From Haloferax sulfurifontis ATCC BAA-897 (GTDB lineage: Archaea > Halobacteriota > Halobacteria > Halobacteriales > Haloferacaceae): a stretch of DNA of 64,000 nt. This document shows, in pieces, positions 42,987 to 51,952 of this stretch. Location: NCBI RefSeq assembly GCF_000337835.1, contig NZ_AOLM01000018.1, positions 124,001 to 188,000 on the forward strand, in the 5' to 3' direction. The notes under the pieces were generated by a model. The model did no database searches. It saw nothing but the letters and a program-made list of their open reading frames with translations, and was not told the origin of the DNA. How positions within the stretch are numbered: position 1 is the stretch's first letter; every line of letters starts with the position of its first letter. Position numbers and translations under genes: made by a program.

Positions 42987-43163
42987 ATGGCCTCAGCACC
43001 CAGTGACGACTTGTTCGACCAGTTCTTGGCCGACCGCGGTCACGAGACAGAACCGGTACGCTGGGACCGATCCTATAACAAACTGCAGTGCCCCGATTGC
43101 GGGGCCCTGCACGACATGGGCGCGGCGACCTGCTCCGTCTGCGGGTGGGTGCCGGAGGCCTGA
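42987..43163 (+). CDS. Zinc-ribbon microprotein
   Basis: The 58-residue product begins MASAPSDDLFDQFLADRG and carries 'LQCPDCGALHDMGAATCSVC', two CxxC pairs spaced for one zinc, then GWVPEA. The helical N-terminus holds Trp and Arg. ACTAAATA at 42955-42962 lies 25-32 nt upstream, so the ATG is well supported. It matches the style of the haloarchaeal small zinc-finger families (I recall one named after HVO_0416). The function is unknown; it may bind nucleic acid or protein. Confidence 0.8.
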   Translation: MASAPSDDLFDQFLADRGHETEPVRWDRSYNKLQCPDCGALHDMGAATCSVCGWVPEA

Positions 43164-43288
43164 CGCGTCCGAACTGACCAAGCCACGAGCACCTGTTCTC
43201 GACGGTTTTCACCCGCTCGGTGAGCCGTTCGCGAACGCCCGGCGAGTACGCAACTCCGGGCGCGTTCGCCCTCGTCCGAAGCACGTCG

Positions 43289-43303
43289 CTTATCACCGAT
43301 AAG
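43289..43303 (+). promoter_or_regulatory. Palindrome over the helicase TATA region
   Basis: CTTATC-ACC-GATAAG is a perfect 6-bp inverted repeat centred about 24 nt before the helicase ATG at 43320. Its left arm is in TATA-box position. A protein bound here would block TBP or act as an operator. Confidence 0.45.
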
Positions 43304-43319
43304 GCCGTGAACGTGCACA

Positions 43320-45170
43320 ATGAGCGAATCCGACGTGACCGTCACCCGGCTGTTCGGCGGCCCGGGAAGCGGGAAGACCACGGCCTTGCTCGACAAGGTC
43401 GAGGAGATTCTCGAACAAGACGGCGTCACCATCCGCGACATTCTCGTTGTCTCTTACACCCGAGCCGCGGCGGCCGAGGTCCGCGACCGGCTCGCGGAGC
43501 GACTCGACATCAACCCGCGGTCGCTGAAGGGGAACGTCTCGACGATGCACGCGAAGGCGTACGAACTCTTGAGCCTCTCGCGGAACGACGTGGTCGGCGA
43601 GAGCGACAAACAGGAGTTCTGCGAGGACTACGGCATCGAGTTCGAAGACGAGTACGGCGGCGCGGGCCGCCGGACCGCCCGCTCGACCACCATCGGGAAC
43701 AAGGTCATCGCCACGAGCCAGTGGCTCCAGCGCACCCGCCGCGACGTCTCCGACTGGTACGACGTGCCGTTCCAGTGGAACGTCGAGGAGGTCCGCCTCC
43801 CGCCGGAGGTCGACCCGAACGCCCAGGAGGGCAACAAGTACACGCCGACGTGGCCCTCCGACGACGACCGCATCGACATCCCCGAGGCCATCCGCGCGTG
43901 GCGCGCCTACAAGGGCGAACACGGGCTGGTCGGCTTCGCCGACATGCTCGAACGCGTCAAACAGCGCGCGCTCGTCCCCAACGTCGACTACCTCGTCATC
44001 GACGAGTTCCAGGACATCACGACCCTCCAGTACGACGTGTACGAGGAGTGGAAGCCCCACATGCGGGGCGTCCTCATCGCCGGCGACGACGACCAGGTCG
44101 TCTACGCGTGGCAGGGAGCGGACCCGAACCTGCTTCTCGACGCCGAACGCGACAACGACGAGATTCTCCCGAACTCCTACCGGCTCCCGTCGAACGTCCT
44201 CAACGTCGTCAACCGGGAGATTCGCCACATCGACAAGCGACAGGAGAAGGACCTCAAACCCCGCAAGGAAGGCGGTGCGGTCGAGGCCGTCGAGAGCCCG
44301 TCGATGCTCGAACTCGCCCGGAACGTCCGCTACACCGTCGAGAAAGACGAGGGCACCGTGATGGTGCTGTTCCGCGCGCGCTACCAGATGTTCCAGTTCA
44401 TCGACGAGTTCCTCCCGTCGGGCATCCCCTTCTCGACGCTGACCGACCAGCGCATGTGGACCGACCGACTCACGCAGTACGTCCGCGCGGTCGAGGCGCT
44501 CGACGCCGAGGAACCCGTCGACGGCTTGCAGGCGCGCCGCCTCGCCGACATGCTCCAGGACTCCGCGTTCGGCACGAACGACCGCGACGACCTCTTCGAC
44601 GCCATCGACGACAGACAGGAAGAGGCCGGCGTCGACGACATCACGAACATCGAGTTCACGCCGAAGGAAATCAAGAACTTCGCGCCCTTCGCCCCGGACA
44701 GTTCGTCCGCCAGCGACATGGTCCGCAAGGTGACGAGCTTCCAGCGCAAGTCCGTCAACGCGTACTTCGGCGGCGGCTACGAGGGGATGGACCCCAGTCG
44801 CGTCCGCGTCGGCACCATCCACTCGGCGAAGGGTCGCGAGGCCGACCACGTGTTCATGGCGACCGACCTGACCGAGAAGGTCGTCGAGCAGATGGCCGCC
44901 TCCGTCTCCGACGAGGAGCTCGAAGCCCGCGGCATCGAGGAGTTCACCGCGACGACGAGCCCCGTCCCGCTCATCACCGACAACGAGCGCCGCGTCTTCT
45001 ACGTCGGGATGTCCCGCGCCCGTGAGCGCCTCATCGTCCTCGAGAACCTCGTCACCGGCGCGCCGACGCTTCCCATCAGCGTCCTGCTCCACAACGAGAT
45101 TCGCGAGGCTCCCGCGCAGGAACTCGTCGACGACGCGCAGGAACCGCCCGCGCCCGAACCCGAGGCGTAA
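43320..45170 (+). CDS. UvrD/Rep superfamily 1 DNA helicase
   Basis: The 616-residue product has the Walker A 'LFGGPGSGKTTALLDKVE', motif Ia 'VVSYTRAAAAEVRDRLAE', motif II 'VDYLVIDEFQDITTLQYD', motif III 'AGDDDQVVYAWQGADP', motif IV-V 'VGTIHSAKGREADHVFMAT' and motif VI 'VFYVGMSRARERLIVL', all intact. It is a 3'-5' SF1A helicase fold with shortened 1B/2B domains. A role in repair or recombination is likely. Confidence 0.94.
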   Translation: MSESDVTVTRLFGGPGSGKTTALLDKVEEILEQDGVTIRDILVVSYTRAAAAEVRDRLAERLDINPRSLKGNVSTMHAKAYELLSLSRNDVVGESDKQEFCEDYGIEFEDEYGGAGRRTARSTTIGNKVIATSQWLQRTRRDVSDWYDVPFQWNVEEVRLPPEVDPNAQEGNKYTPTWPSDDDRIDIPEAIRAWRAYKGEHGLVGFADMLERVKQRALVPNVDYLVIDEFQDITTLQYDVYEEWKPHMRGVLIAGDDDQVVYAWQGADPNLLLDAERDNDEILPNSYRLPSNVLNVVNREIRHIDKRQEKDLKPRKEGGAVEAVESPSMLELARNVRYTVEKDEGTVMVLFRARYQMFQFIDEFLPSGIPFSTLTDQRMWTDRLTQYVRAVEALDAEEPVDGLQARRLADMLQDSAFGTNDRDDLFDAIDDRQEEAGVDDITNIEFTPKEIKNFAPFAPDSSSASDMVRKVTSFQRKSVNAYFGGGYEGMDPSRVRVGTIHSAKGREADHVFMATDLTEKVVEQMAASVSDEELEARGIEEFTATTSPVPLITDNERRVFYVGMSRARERLIVLENLVTGAPTLPISVLLHNEIREAPAQELVDDAQEPPAPEPEA

Positions 45171-45176
45171 CGTCCC

Positions 45177-46355
45177 GTGCGGAGCGGTCCGCGCGGCGGC
45201 GACGCCATCGACGCCGCCGTTTCCGAGCGAGACGCCGTCGGCTTCGTCGCCGTCTCCGGCGGCTCCGACCCCACGAGTCGCTACCTCACCGGCCGCGAGT
45301 TCGACTGCGACCTCGCCTTCGTCCGCGTCGACGGCGAGACGCATCTCCGGGTCCCCTCGACCGTCGAACCGCCGGCGCTGTCGGTCGCCTCGGTCCGCGT
45401 CGACGACAGGCCGCCGGGGAAGGCCGCCGCGGCCGTCCTCGCGGAACACGGCGCTCCCGAAGGGACCGTCCTCGCGCCGCGGACGATTCCGCACGACGCC
45501 GCGCTCCACCTCGAATCGGCGGGCTACGACCTCGCGTCGACCGCGGCGGTGGAAGCCGCCCGCGCGGTGAAAGACGACGCCGAGCGCGACGCCATCGAGG
45601 CCGCCCAGCGCGCGGCGACTCGCGGCGTCGGTCGCGCGGCCGCGATACTGTCGGCGGCGACGGTCGAGGACGCCGACGACGGCGACAGCGGCGACGGCGA
45701 CAGCGGCCGTGAGGGCGACGGCGGCGACGGTGACGACGGACGGCCCGCCCTCCACTGGGACGGCGCGCCGCTTTCGACCGAGCGACTCCGCCGGCAGGTG
45801 AACGCGACGCTCGCGGCCGAGGGCGTCGACTCCGCGGGCGCGACGACGGTTCTCGCGGGAACCCGCGGCGACGGGGGCGAGCCGGTCGAACTCCCGCCGG
45901 GCGAACCCATCGTCGTCTCGGTCGGCCCGCGCGGCCCGGCGGGCTACCGCGGCGCGCTGGCCCGCACCTTCGTCGTCGACCCAGACGGCGGGTGGGAGCG
46001 CCGGGCGCACGTCGCCTGCGACGCCGCCAGAAAGGTCAGTCTGGTCGAGGCGGACCCCGGCGACGACGCCGGCTTCCTCGGGAGCGAACTCCGCGCGGAG
46101 ACCGCCGCGTTCGGCTTCTCGATGGCCGACGAGGTGACGAGAGACGTGGGCGGCGGCATCGGCCTCGCGGCCCGCGAGGACCCGCCGCTCGACGGCGACC
46201 GCGAACTCGTCGCCGGCAACGTCCTCCGGGTCCGCTCCGCGGTCACGCACCCGGACCACGGCCGGGTCGAACTGACCGACGTGCTGGTCGTCGGCGAAGA
46301 CGGCCCGCGACTGCTGGGCGACGCGCCGACCGGCCTCGGCCCGAGTCGCTGGTAG
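45177..46355 (+). CDS. M24 'pita-bread' fold protein lacking metal ligands
   Basis: The 392-residue product starts at a GTG six bases after the helicase stop. The N-terminal domain and C-terminal creatinase-like domain follow the Xaa-Pro aminopeptidase layout ('VKDDAERDAIEAAQRAATRG', 'GYRGALARTFVVDP', 'DVGGGIGLAAREDPPL', 'NVLRVRSAV'). The usual Asp, Asp, His, Glu, Glu ligands are replaced (for example G-G-G-I-G where HGxGH is expected). It is probably a non-catalytic relative. A Gly/Asp-rich insert lies near residue 165. Confidence 0.85.
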   Translation: MRSGPRGGDAIDAAVSERDAVGFVAVSGGSDPTSRYLTGREFDCDLAFVRVDGETHLRVPSTVEPPALSVASVRVDDRPPGKAAAAVLAEHGAPEGTVLAPRTIPHDAALHLESAGYDLASTAAVEAARAVKDDAERDAIEAAQRAATRGVGRAAAILSAATVEDADDGDSGDGDSGREGDGGDGDDGRPALHWDGAPLSTERLRRQVNATLAAEGVDSAGATTVLAGTRGDGGEPVELPPGEPIVVSVGPRGPAGYRGALARTFVVDPDGGWERRAHVACDAARKVSLVEADPGDDAGFLGSELRAETAAFGFSMADEVTRDVGGGIGLAAREDPPLDGDRELVAGNVLRVRSAVTHPDHGRVELTDVLVVGEDGPRLLGDAPTGLGPSRW

Positions 46356-46598
46356 TTACTCGTCGTCGTCCGGCTCTTTCGCGACGCCGCCGATGACTTT
46401 CTCGGCCGCGAGCGAGGGGACGTCCTGCGGCATGGTGAGGAACTTCGGGAGCGCGACCATGAGCACCGCGAGAAGGAGCATCGCGCCGCCGAAGACGGTC
46501 CGCCCGTCGGCGAGGAGTGTGAGGCCGAAGCCGCCGACGGGGATGGCGAAGATGAGGGTCGCCGCGAGACCGACCATCTCCAGGATTCCGAGTCGCAT
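46356..46598 (-). CDS. Small two-helix membrane protein
   Basis: The 80-residue product has two helices (about residues 7-29 and 35-54, 'FGGAMLLLAVLMVALPKFLT') and an acidic cytosolic tail ending EPDDDE. The stop codon directly abuts the opposite-strand stop of the M24-like gene with no gap. It looks like a haloarchaeal-only family of unknown function. Confidence 0.7.
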   Translation of the reverse strand: MRLGILEMVGLAATLIFAIPVGGFGLTLLADGRTVFGGAMLLLAVLMVALPKFLTMPQDVPSLAAEKVIGGVAKEPDDDE

Positions 46599-46746
46599 CG
46601 CCCGAGGCTACACCACGGGCGAGTAAAAGCGTCGCGACCGGCGGGCGGGCGAGCGCGTCGTTCGGGCGGTGGGAGCGGGGCGACCCGTCGCCGCGGCCGA
46701 CGGTCACGCGGGGTAGCATTAAGCCGCCTCCGAATCGACTGCCAGC

Positions 46747-48573
46747 ATGGTCGCCGTCACCTCCGGGATGCTCGTCGTCTTCGCGCTCGTCGTCGTCACG
46801 ATGGCGCTTTTCGTGACGGAGGCGGCCCCGCCGGACGTGACGGCCATCGGCGTCATCGTCGCGCTCGTCGTCCTCGAACCGTGGACGCGGGTGGACCTCC
46901 AGACGGGGCTGTCGGGGTTTTCGAGCGCCGCGACCATCACCGTCCTCTCGATGTACGCCCTCAGCGAGGGGGTGCGACAGACCGGCGCGATTCGCGTCCT
47001 CGGCGACGCGGTCGCCTCGTTTACGAACGGGAGCGAGTCCCGACTGCTCGCCGCGGTCGTCGGCCTCACCGGCCCCGTCGCGGGCGTCGTCAACAACACG
47101 CCGGTCGTGGCGGTGTTCGTGCCGATGGTCTCGGACCTCGCCGACCAGGCGAACGTCTCGCCGTCGAAGCTCCTCATTCCCCTCTCGTACGCCTCGATGC
47201 TCGGCGGCACGCTCACGCTCGTCGGGACGGCGACGAACCTCGTCGCCAGCGAGGCCTACGCCGCGGCGACCGGGTTGCCGCCGTTTTCGATGTTCACGTT
47301 CACGCCCCTCGGTGCGGTGGTGTTCGTCGTCGGCGCGGGCTACCTCCTGACGGTCGCGCCGCGGCTCCTTCCCGAGCGAATCGAGCCCGGAAACCGAACC
47401 GGGAACTACGGCGTCGAGCCGTTTCTCGCCCGCGTGCTCGTCCCCGCGCGGTCGCCGCTCGTCGGCATCCCGGCGGGCGAGGTCTCCGACGACACCTACC
47501 GCGACCTCAACGTGGACATCCTCGACGTGCTCCGCGGCGGTGAGCACTTCATCGCGGCCGACTCCGACCGCGAGGTCGAGTCGCGGGACATCCTGACCAT
47601 CCGGGGCGACCCGGCGACGATTCGGCGCTTCTGCGACCTCGCGGACCTGCGGTTCCTCCCGCGCGCGTCGGTCACCGACGCCGAACTCGACCGCCCCGAG
47701 CGCGTGGCGCTCGTCGAACTCGTCGTCCCCCGCGAGTCCGGCCTCGTCGGCGAGACCATCGGCGGCGCGCGACTCCGCGAGCGCTACGACGCGACGGTGC
47801 TCGCGGTCCGTCGGCGCGGCGGCGACCTCATCCGCGAGCACTTCAGAGACGTGGAACTCCAAGTCGGCGACTCACTGCTCCTCCAGACGACGAACGAGAC
47901 GGCGCGATACCTCCGCGACAGCGGCGACTTCGTCGTGACCAGCGAGGTCGCAGACGAGTTCATCGAGGACAACGGCGGACTGTCACCGACGTCGTTCCGC
48001 GCGTTCGCCGTCATCGCGGCGGTCATCGGACTGGCCGCGCTCGGCGTCGTGCCCATCGCCATCGCCGCGCTCGGCGGCGTCGCCGCGATGGTCACGCTCG
48101 GCTGTCTCTCGGCGAGCGACGCCTACGGCGCGGTGAGCTGGAACGTCATCTTCCTCCTCGCGGGCGTCATTCCGCTCGGGCAGGCGCTCCAGCTGACCGG
48201 CGGCGTCGCGCTCCTCTCGGAGTTCGTCGGCGTCGCCGCGACCTACCTGCCCGTCGTCGTCGTGCTCGCCGCGTTCTACCTGCTCACGGGGCTGTTGGCG
48301 AACGTCATCACGCCGGTCGCGAGCGTCGTCCTCATGCTCCCGGTCGCCATCGACACCGCGTTCGGCCTCGGTGCCGACCCCTTCGGCTTCGCCCTCGCGG
48401 TCACCTTCGGCGGGAGCACGGCGTTCATGACGCCCATCGGCTACCAGACGAACCTGATGGTGTACGGGCCGGGCGGCTACCGCTTCACCGACTATCTCCG
48501 CGTGGGCGCGCCGCTCCAGCTTCTTCTCACGGTCGTCACGACGGCCGGTATCGTCCTCTTGTGGGGGGTCTAG
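46747..48573 (+). CDS. SLC13-type anion permease with two RCK-C domains
   Basis: The 608-residue product has N- and C-terminal membrane halves, each with an SLC13/ArsB-like hairpin and Asn-Thr-rich re-entrant segment ('GPVAGVVNNTPVVAVFVPMV' and 'LLANVITPVASVVLMLPVAI'). They flank a cytosolic region with two TrkA-C/RCK-C domains (about residues 215-395). The family imports sulfate, dicarboxylates or similar anions. The RCK-C pair suggests ligand gating. GCATTAAGC about 27 nt upstream is the TATA box. Confidence 0.9.
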   Translation: MVAVTSGMLVVFALVVVTMALFVTEAAPPDVTAIGVIVALVVLEPWTRVDLQTGLSGFSSAATITVLSMYALSEGVRQTGAIRVLGDAVASFTNGSESRLLAAVVGLTGPVAGVVNNTPVVAVFVPMVSDLADQANVSPSKLLIPLSYASMLGGTLTLVGTATNLVASEAYAAATGLPPFSMFTFTPLGAVVFVVGAGYLLTVAPRLLPERIEPGNRTGNYGVEPFLARVLVPARSPLVGIPAGEVSDDTYRDLNVDILDVLRGGEHFIAADSDREVESRDILTIRGDPATIRRFCDLADLRFLPRASVTDAELDRPERVALVELVVPRESGLVGETIGGARLRERYDATVLAVRRRGGDLIREHFRDVELQVGDSLLLQTTNETARYLRDSGDFVVTSEVADEFIEDNGGLSPTSFRAFAVIAAVIGLAALGVVPIAIAALGGVAAMVTLGCLSASDAYGAVSWNVIFLLAGVIPLGQALQLTGGVALLSEFVGVAATYLPVVVVLAAFYLLTGLLANVITPVASVVLMLPVAIDTAFGLGADPFGFALAVTFGGSTAFMTPIGYQTNLMVYGPGGYRFTDYLRVGAPLQLLLTVVTTAGIVLLWGV

Positions 48574-48574
48574 G

Positions 48575-49309
48575 TCACTCGGCTCGGCTCTCGCCCGCGT
48601 TGCGACGCTGGTCAGTCTCCGCCCGGACGCCGTCCTCGCCGTTCGAGGGGTCGTAGCCCGCCGGCCCCGACGGGAGCGTCTCCGGGTCGTCGACGCTCAG
48701 GCCCGTGGTGACGAGAAGCCGGAGGCCGCGTCGGACCGGCATGTCGAGTTCGCGAATCTCGTCGGGCGAGACCATGATGAGCGCGCCGGCGGTCGGGTTC
48801 GGGCTGTGCGGGACGAACACGGTAAACAGGTCGTCGTCGGAGACCTCGGAGACCGACGGCGGGGCCTCGTTGGTGACGAAGCCGATGGAGAACAGCCCCT
48901 CGCGCGGGTATTCGACCAGCACCACGCGGTCGTAGCCGGCGGTCGGTTCGGTGAGCGACTCCGACACCTGCCGGACGCCGAAGTAGATGGTGCGGACGAG
49001 CGGCAGGAGCCGAACGCCGCGCTCGAAGCTCCCGAAGAGCCGCTGGCCGAGGCTCATCGACGCGAGGTAGCCGAGAAGCGAGACGGCCACGGCGATGATG
49101 AGCGCCGACAGCACCTGCGAGATGAGGACGATGTCGCCGGAGTAGTTGAGCGCGTCGGCGAGGAAGGGCGTCACCTGACGGACGACCGGGCGGAGCGCGG
49201 CGGTGATGCGGTTGAACGCGAACTGGAGGACGAACACGGTCACGGCCAGCGGAGTGACGAGAATGAGACCGGTGACGAAACTGCTCCGCAGTCGGGCCAG
49301 AACGTCCAT
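48575..49309 (-). CDS. DUF502 family membrane protein
   Basis: The 244-residue product has two N-terminal helices ('FVTGLILVTPLAVTVFVLQF' and about residues 60-85) followed by a soluble beta domain with 'IYFGVRQVSESLT', 'VLVEYPREGLFSIGFVTNE' and 'VFVPHSPNPTAGALIMV', the DUF502 signature blocks. The tail is acidic. CAATTTTACC on the reverse strand about 30 nt upstream sets the ATG at 49309. The function of DUF502 is unknown. The stop lies one base from the convergent permease stop. Confidence 0.9.
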   Translation of the reverse strand: MDVLARLRSSFVTGLILVTPLAVTVFVLQFAFNRITAALRPVVRQVTPFLADALNYSGDIVLISQVLSALIIAVAVSLLGYLASMSLGQRLFGSFERGVRLLPLVRTIYFGVRQVSESLTEPTAGYDRVVLVEYPREGLFSIGFVTNEAPPSVSEVSDDDLFTVFVPHSPNPTAGALIMVSPDEIRELDMPVRRGLRLLVTTGLSVDDPETLPSGPAGYDPSNGEDGVRAETDQRRNAGESRAE

Positions 49310-49458
49310 ACCGACTCTCCGGCCGACGACGGTAAAATTGTATGGTATCAATGAGCACACGGTGGCTGTCGAAACGACAGAGCGCCCGCGAGGAGTCGAG
49401 TCGGTATCGTGCTACCGCACACCATAGTTTCAATACCGCGTCTCGGCATTAATTCGAC

Positions 49459-49833
49459 ATGAACCAAGGACCACCGGAAGACCCACACGGCGGGCGGACA
49501 CCGCTCGAAGCACCAGTTATGGACAAGGTCGGGGGGTACGAGTACGTCGAAGAACTCGAAGCGGATGCGATGGCCGGTACCGCGGAGTTATCCTCGTACA
49601 CCGATGTCGAGTTGGAGACGCTCCGAAACGAACTCCTCGGGAGCCCCGCAGTCGACGCCGTGCGGCGCGAGTTGCGGAATCGTCGCACCAACGATGACCC
49701 GTCGTCCGGTTCGATGCCTAGTTCCGGCGGCAGTGACAGTTCCGGACGGAAGCCGTCGAGCGGGGACGAGGAGTACGTCGATGGCTACGAGGGAGGCGTC
49801 GTCGACGACTACGTCGACGGCTACGAGGAGTAG
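49459..49833 (+). CDS. Low-complexity acidic protein with YVDGYE repeats
   Basis: The 124-residue product has a mixed N-terminal half with two short helices ('EYVEELEADAMAG', 'DVELETLRNELLGSPAVDAV'), then a Ser/Gly-rich linker and two copies of YVDGYE near the C-terminus. There are no cysteines and no membrane segment. Codon choice is less GC-biased than in neighbours. A zinc-finger gene begins 31 bases downstream. I do not recognise the family. Confidence 0.65.
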   Translation: MNQGPPEDPHGGRTPLEAPVMDKVGGYEYVEELEADAMAGTAELSSYTDVELETLRNELLGSPAVDAVRRELRNRRTNDDPSSGSMPSSGGSDSSGRKPSSGDEEYVDGYEGGVVDDYVDGYEE

Positions 49834-49864
49834 ACACCGGTCACTAATCACGAGGATACCACGG

Positions 49865-50029
49865 ATGCCAGTCACGAAAGTCGCCTGTCCGAACTGCGGA
49901 GAAATCGCGAATATCACGGTCAATTCGAAAAGCGACGACATAATGCGCATCGGCACCAACAGTCTCGGTCGGAACAACCAGTCGGCGTGTAAGAACTGCG
50001 GAAAGAAGATTTACTACAATTTGGGGTAG
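49865..50029 (+). CDS. Zinc-finger microprotein
   Basis: The 54-residue product has two cysteine pairs, 'VACPNCGEIANITVN' and 'SACKNCGKKIYYNLG', making a single treble-clef or ribbon zinc site with a 30-residue spacer. It is basic, unusual for this genome, so nucleic-acid binding is plausible. It lies 31 bases after the acidic low-complexity gene and probably shares its transcript. The family is not recognised. Confidence 0.75.
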   Translation: MPVTKVACPNCGEIANITVNSKSDDIMRIGTNSLGRNNQSACKNCGKKIYYNLG

Positions 50030-50161
50030 CCCGTCGCGCTCTCTCGTCGAACGCGGCTCGGAGGAAGCGCCGACCGTCCCGGCGGGCAGTCCGGCAGTCA
50101 CGAAACCGTGATGAGAAACGGAAACGGTAGGCATTAAGTTCAGCCGACCGAAGCCGCGGGT

Positions 50162-50773
50162 ATGTTCACGGGAATCGTGGAGGGGCCGGGCGAAATCGTC
50201 GACGTGACCGACGCCGACGGCGGTCGCCGCCTCCGCATCCGCACCGACCTCACGTTCGACGACCTCCACCACGGCCAGTCGATAGCGGTCTCGGGCGTCT
50301 GTCTGACCGTCGAGGCGTTCGGCGACGACTGGTTCGAGGTGTTCCTCGCGGCCGAGACCGTCGAGAAGACCTACCTCGGCGACGTCGTCGAGGGCGACCG
50401 CGTCAACCTCGAACGCGCCCTCGCGGCCGACGACCGCTTCGACGGCCACATCGTCCAGGGCCACGTCGACGGCACGACGACGGTCGCGAACGTCGAGCGC
50501 GTCGGCGACGACTGGTTCTTCGAGTTCGACCTCCCCGAGTCGCTGGCGCGGTACGTCGTCCAGAAGGGCTCGGTCTGTCTCGACGGCATCAGCCTCACCG
50601 TGGCCGACCGCCACGGGGACTCCTTCGCCGTGGCCATCATCCCGACGACCTACGACCTGACGACGCTCTCAGAAAAGGCGGTCGGCGACCCGGTTCACGT
50701 CGAGGTCGACGTGGTGGCGAAGTACGTCGAATCGATGCTCGACGGCTACGCCGAGCGGTTGGTCGCCGAGTAG
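50162..50773 (+). CDS. ribE: Riboflavin synthase, bacterial alpha-subunit type
   Basis: The 203-residue product has two lumazine-binding repeats: 'MFTGIVEGPGEIVDV' with 'SIAVSGVCLTVEAF', and 'HIVQGHVDGTTTVANV' with 'SVCLDGISLTVADR'. It joins two lumazine molecules to make riboflavin. This is the bacterial RibE type, not the unrelated archaeal RibC. GGCATTAAG about 30 nt upstream is the TATA box. Confidence 0.95.
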   Translation: MFTGIVEGPGEIVDVTDADGGRRLRIRTDLTFDDLHHGQSIAVSGVCLTVEAFGDDWFEVFLAAETVEKTYLGDVVEGDRVNLERALAADDRFDGHIVQGHVDGTTTVANVERVGDDWFFEFDLPESLARYVVQKGSVCLDGISLTVADRHGDSFAVAIIPTTYDLTTLSEKAVGDPVHVEVDVVAKYVESMLDGYAERLVAE

Positions 50774-50826
50774 GGAAAGGGGACGCCGCGGTTCGTCTCG
50801 GGTCGTGTTCTGCCGTCGTCGCCGCC

Positions 50827-51864
50827 TCAGTCCTCGAACTCCGTCCGTTCGGAGCTGAACGACGCCGCGCTCGGGCCGGGCGCGTGGGCGCGGTGGTACG
50901 CCTGACTGTAGCGGCGGAGCTTCCCGATGAGGTAGAGCCCGAAGACGCCGTCGTAGATGATGACGTAGACGAGGAAGGCCGCGAGACCGCCGAGTCCGGT
51001 TATCCCCGCGATGACGGTCGAGCCGAGGCCGACCGTCGTGTTGTACGTCGCGTGGACCAGCGCCGCGAGGACGAGGCCCTTGATGACGATGGGACCGGCG
51101 TTCTCCTTGTTGAACTTGGCGAGGCCGAGGTAGTAGCCCGCGATGGCCGAGTAGATGACGTGGCCCGGTCCGGCGAGCGCCCGGACCGCGGTAATCGTCC
51201 CGCCGGCGGCGATGATGCCGACGCCGCCGGAGCCGACGTCGAGCCCCGAAGACGTGAGGTTGCGGGTGATGTACAGGGCGTTTTCGATAGTGGCGAAGCC
51301 GAGGCCGGCCATCGCGCCGTAGACGGCCCCGTCGATGACAGCGTTGAAGCTGTCGTGGGAGTAGGCGTACAGCCTGACCGCGAGGAGCTTGACGGTCTCT
51401 TCGACCGGGCCGACGACGAGGTAGTAGAACACGGCGCTTCCGAGGAAGCCGAGCGCCAACTGGAACTCGGCCGCGATGGTCTGGCCGACGTTGCTCAGAA
51501 TCGAGTTGAGAATCGCGGCGAACGTGGCGGTGAGGACGCCGAGGAGGAACGTCACCACGAGCATCGACAGCGGCTCGTTTTGGGTCACGTCGGAGTAGTA
51601 GACGTAGCCCGCGAGCGCGAGCGCCGGGAGCGCCGAAAGCATGGTGAGCGCGCCGACCTGCGGGTCGGTGAGCGCCGACAGGCCGCCGATACCGACGAGG
51701 ATGAGGAGCGCGGCGAGAACGACCAGCGCGCGGGTCGACGCGAGCAACACCCGGTAGAGCGCGACCGCGAGCCCGTCAACCGAGGTTCGTTCCTCCCACG
51801 TCGCGATGTCGTAGAGGTCGTCCGAGCCGTCGGACGCCTGCTCGACTGGGTCCTGCTGGTCCAT
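50827..51864 (-). CDS. PrsW-family intramembrane metalloprotease
   Basis: The 345-residue product has about eight helices. The motifs of the PrsW/RCE1-like CPBP clan are visible: 'GPVEETVKLLAVRLYAYS' (EExxK), 'AMAGLGFATIENALYI' with the second Glu, 'ALAGPGHVIYSAIAGYYLG' and 'LVLAALVHATYNTTVG' with the third metal ligand. It may cleave membrane anti-sigma-like or signal proteins. The ATG at 51864 is chosen because CTATTA lies 30-35 nt upstream, too close for the ATG at 51888. Confidence 0.92.
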   Translation of the reverse strand: MDQQDPVEQASDGSDDLYDIATWEERTSVDGLAVALYRVLLASTRALVVLAALLILVGIGGLSALTDPQVGALTMLSALPALALAGYVYYSDVTQNEPLSMLVVTFLLGVLTATFAAILNSILSNVGQTIAAEFQLALGFLGSAVFYYLVVGPVEETVKLLAVRLYAYSHDSFNAVIDGAVYGAMAGLGFATIENALYITRNLTSSGLDVGSGGVGIIAAGGTITAVRALAGPGHVIYSAIAGYYLGLAKFNKENAGPIVIKGLVLAALVHATYNTTVGLGSTVIAGITGLGGLAAFLVYVIIYDGVFGLYLIGKLRRYSQAYHRAHAPGPSAASFSSERTEFED

Positions 51865-51952
51865 CACGTAGCACAAAGGGTATTGCATCTGGTAATAGCT
51901 TCGGCCACGGCATCCCGCGACCGGCCGAAGGGCTGACAGTCGGATGGCCGGC

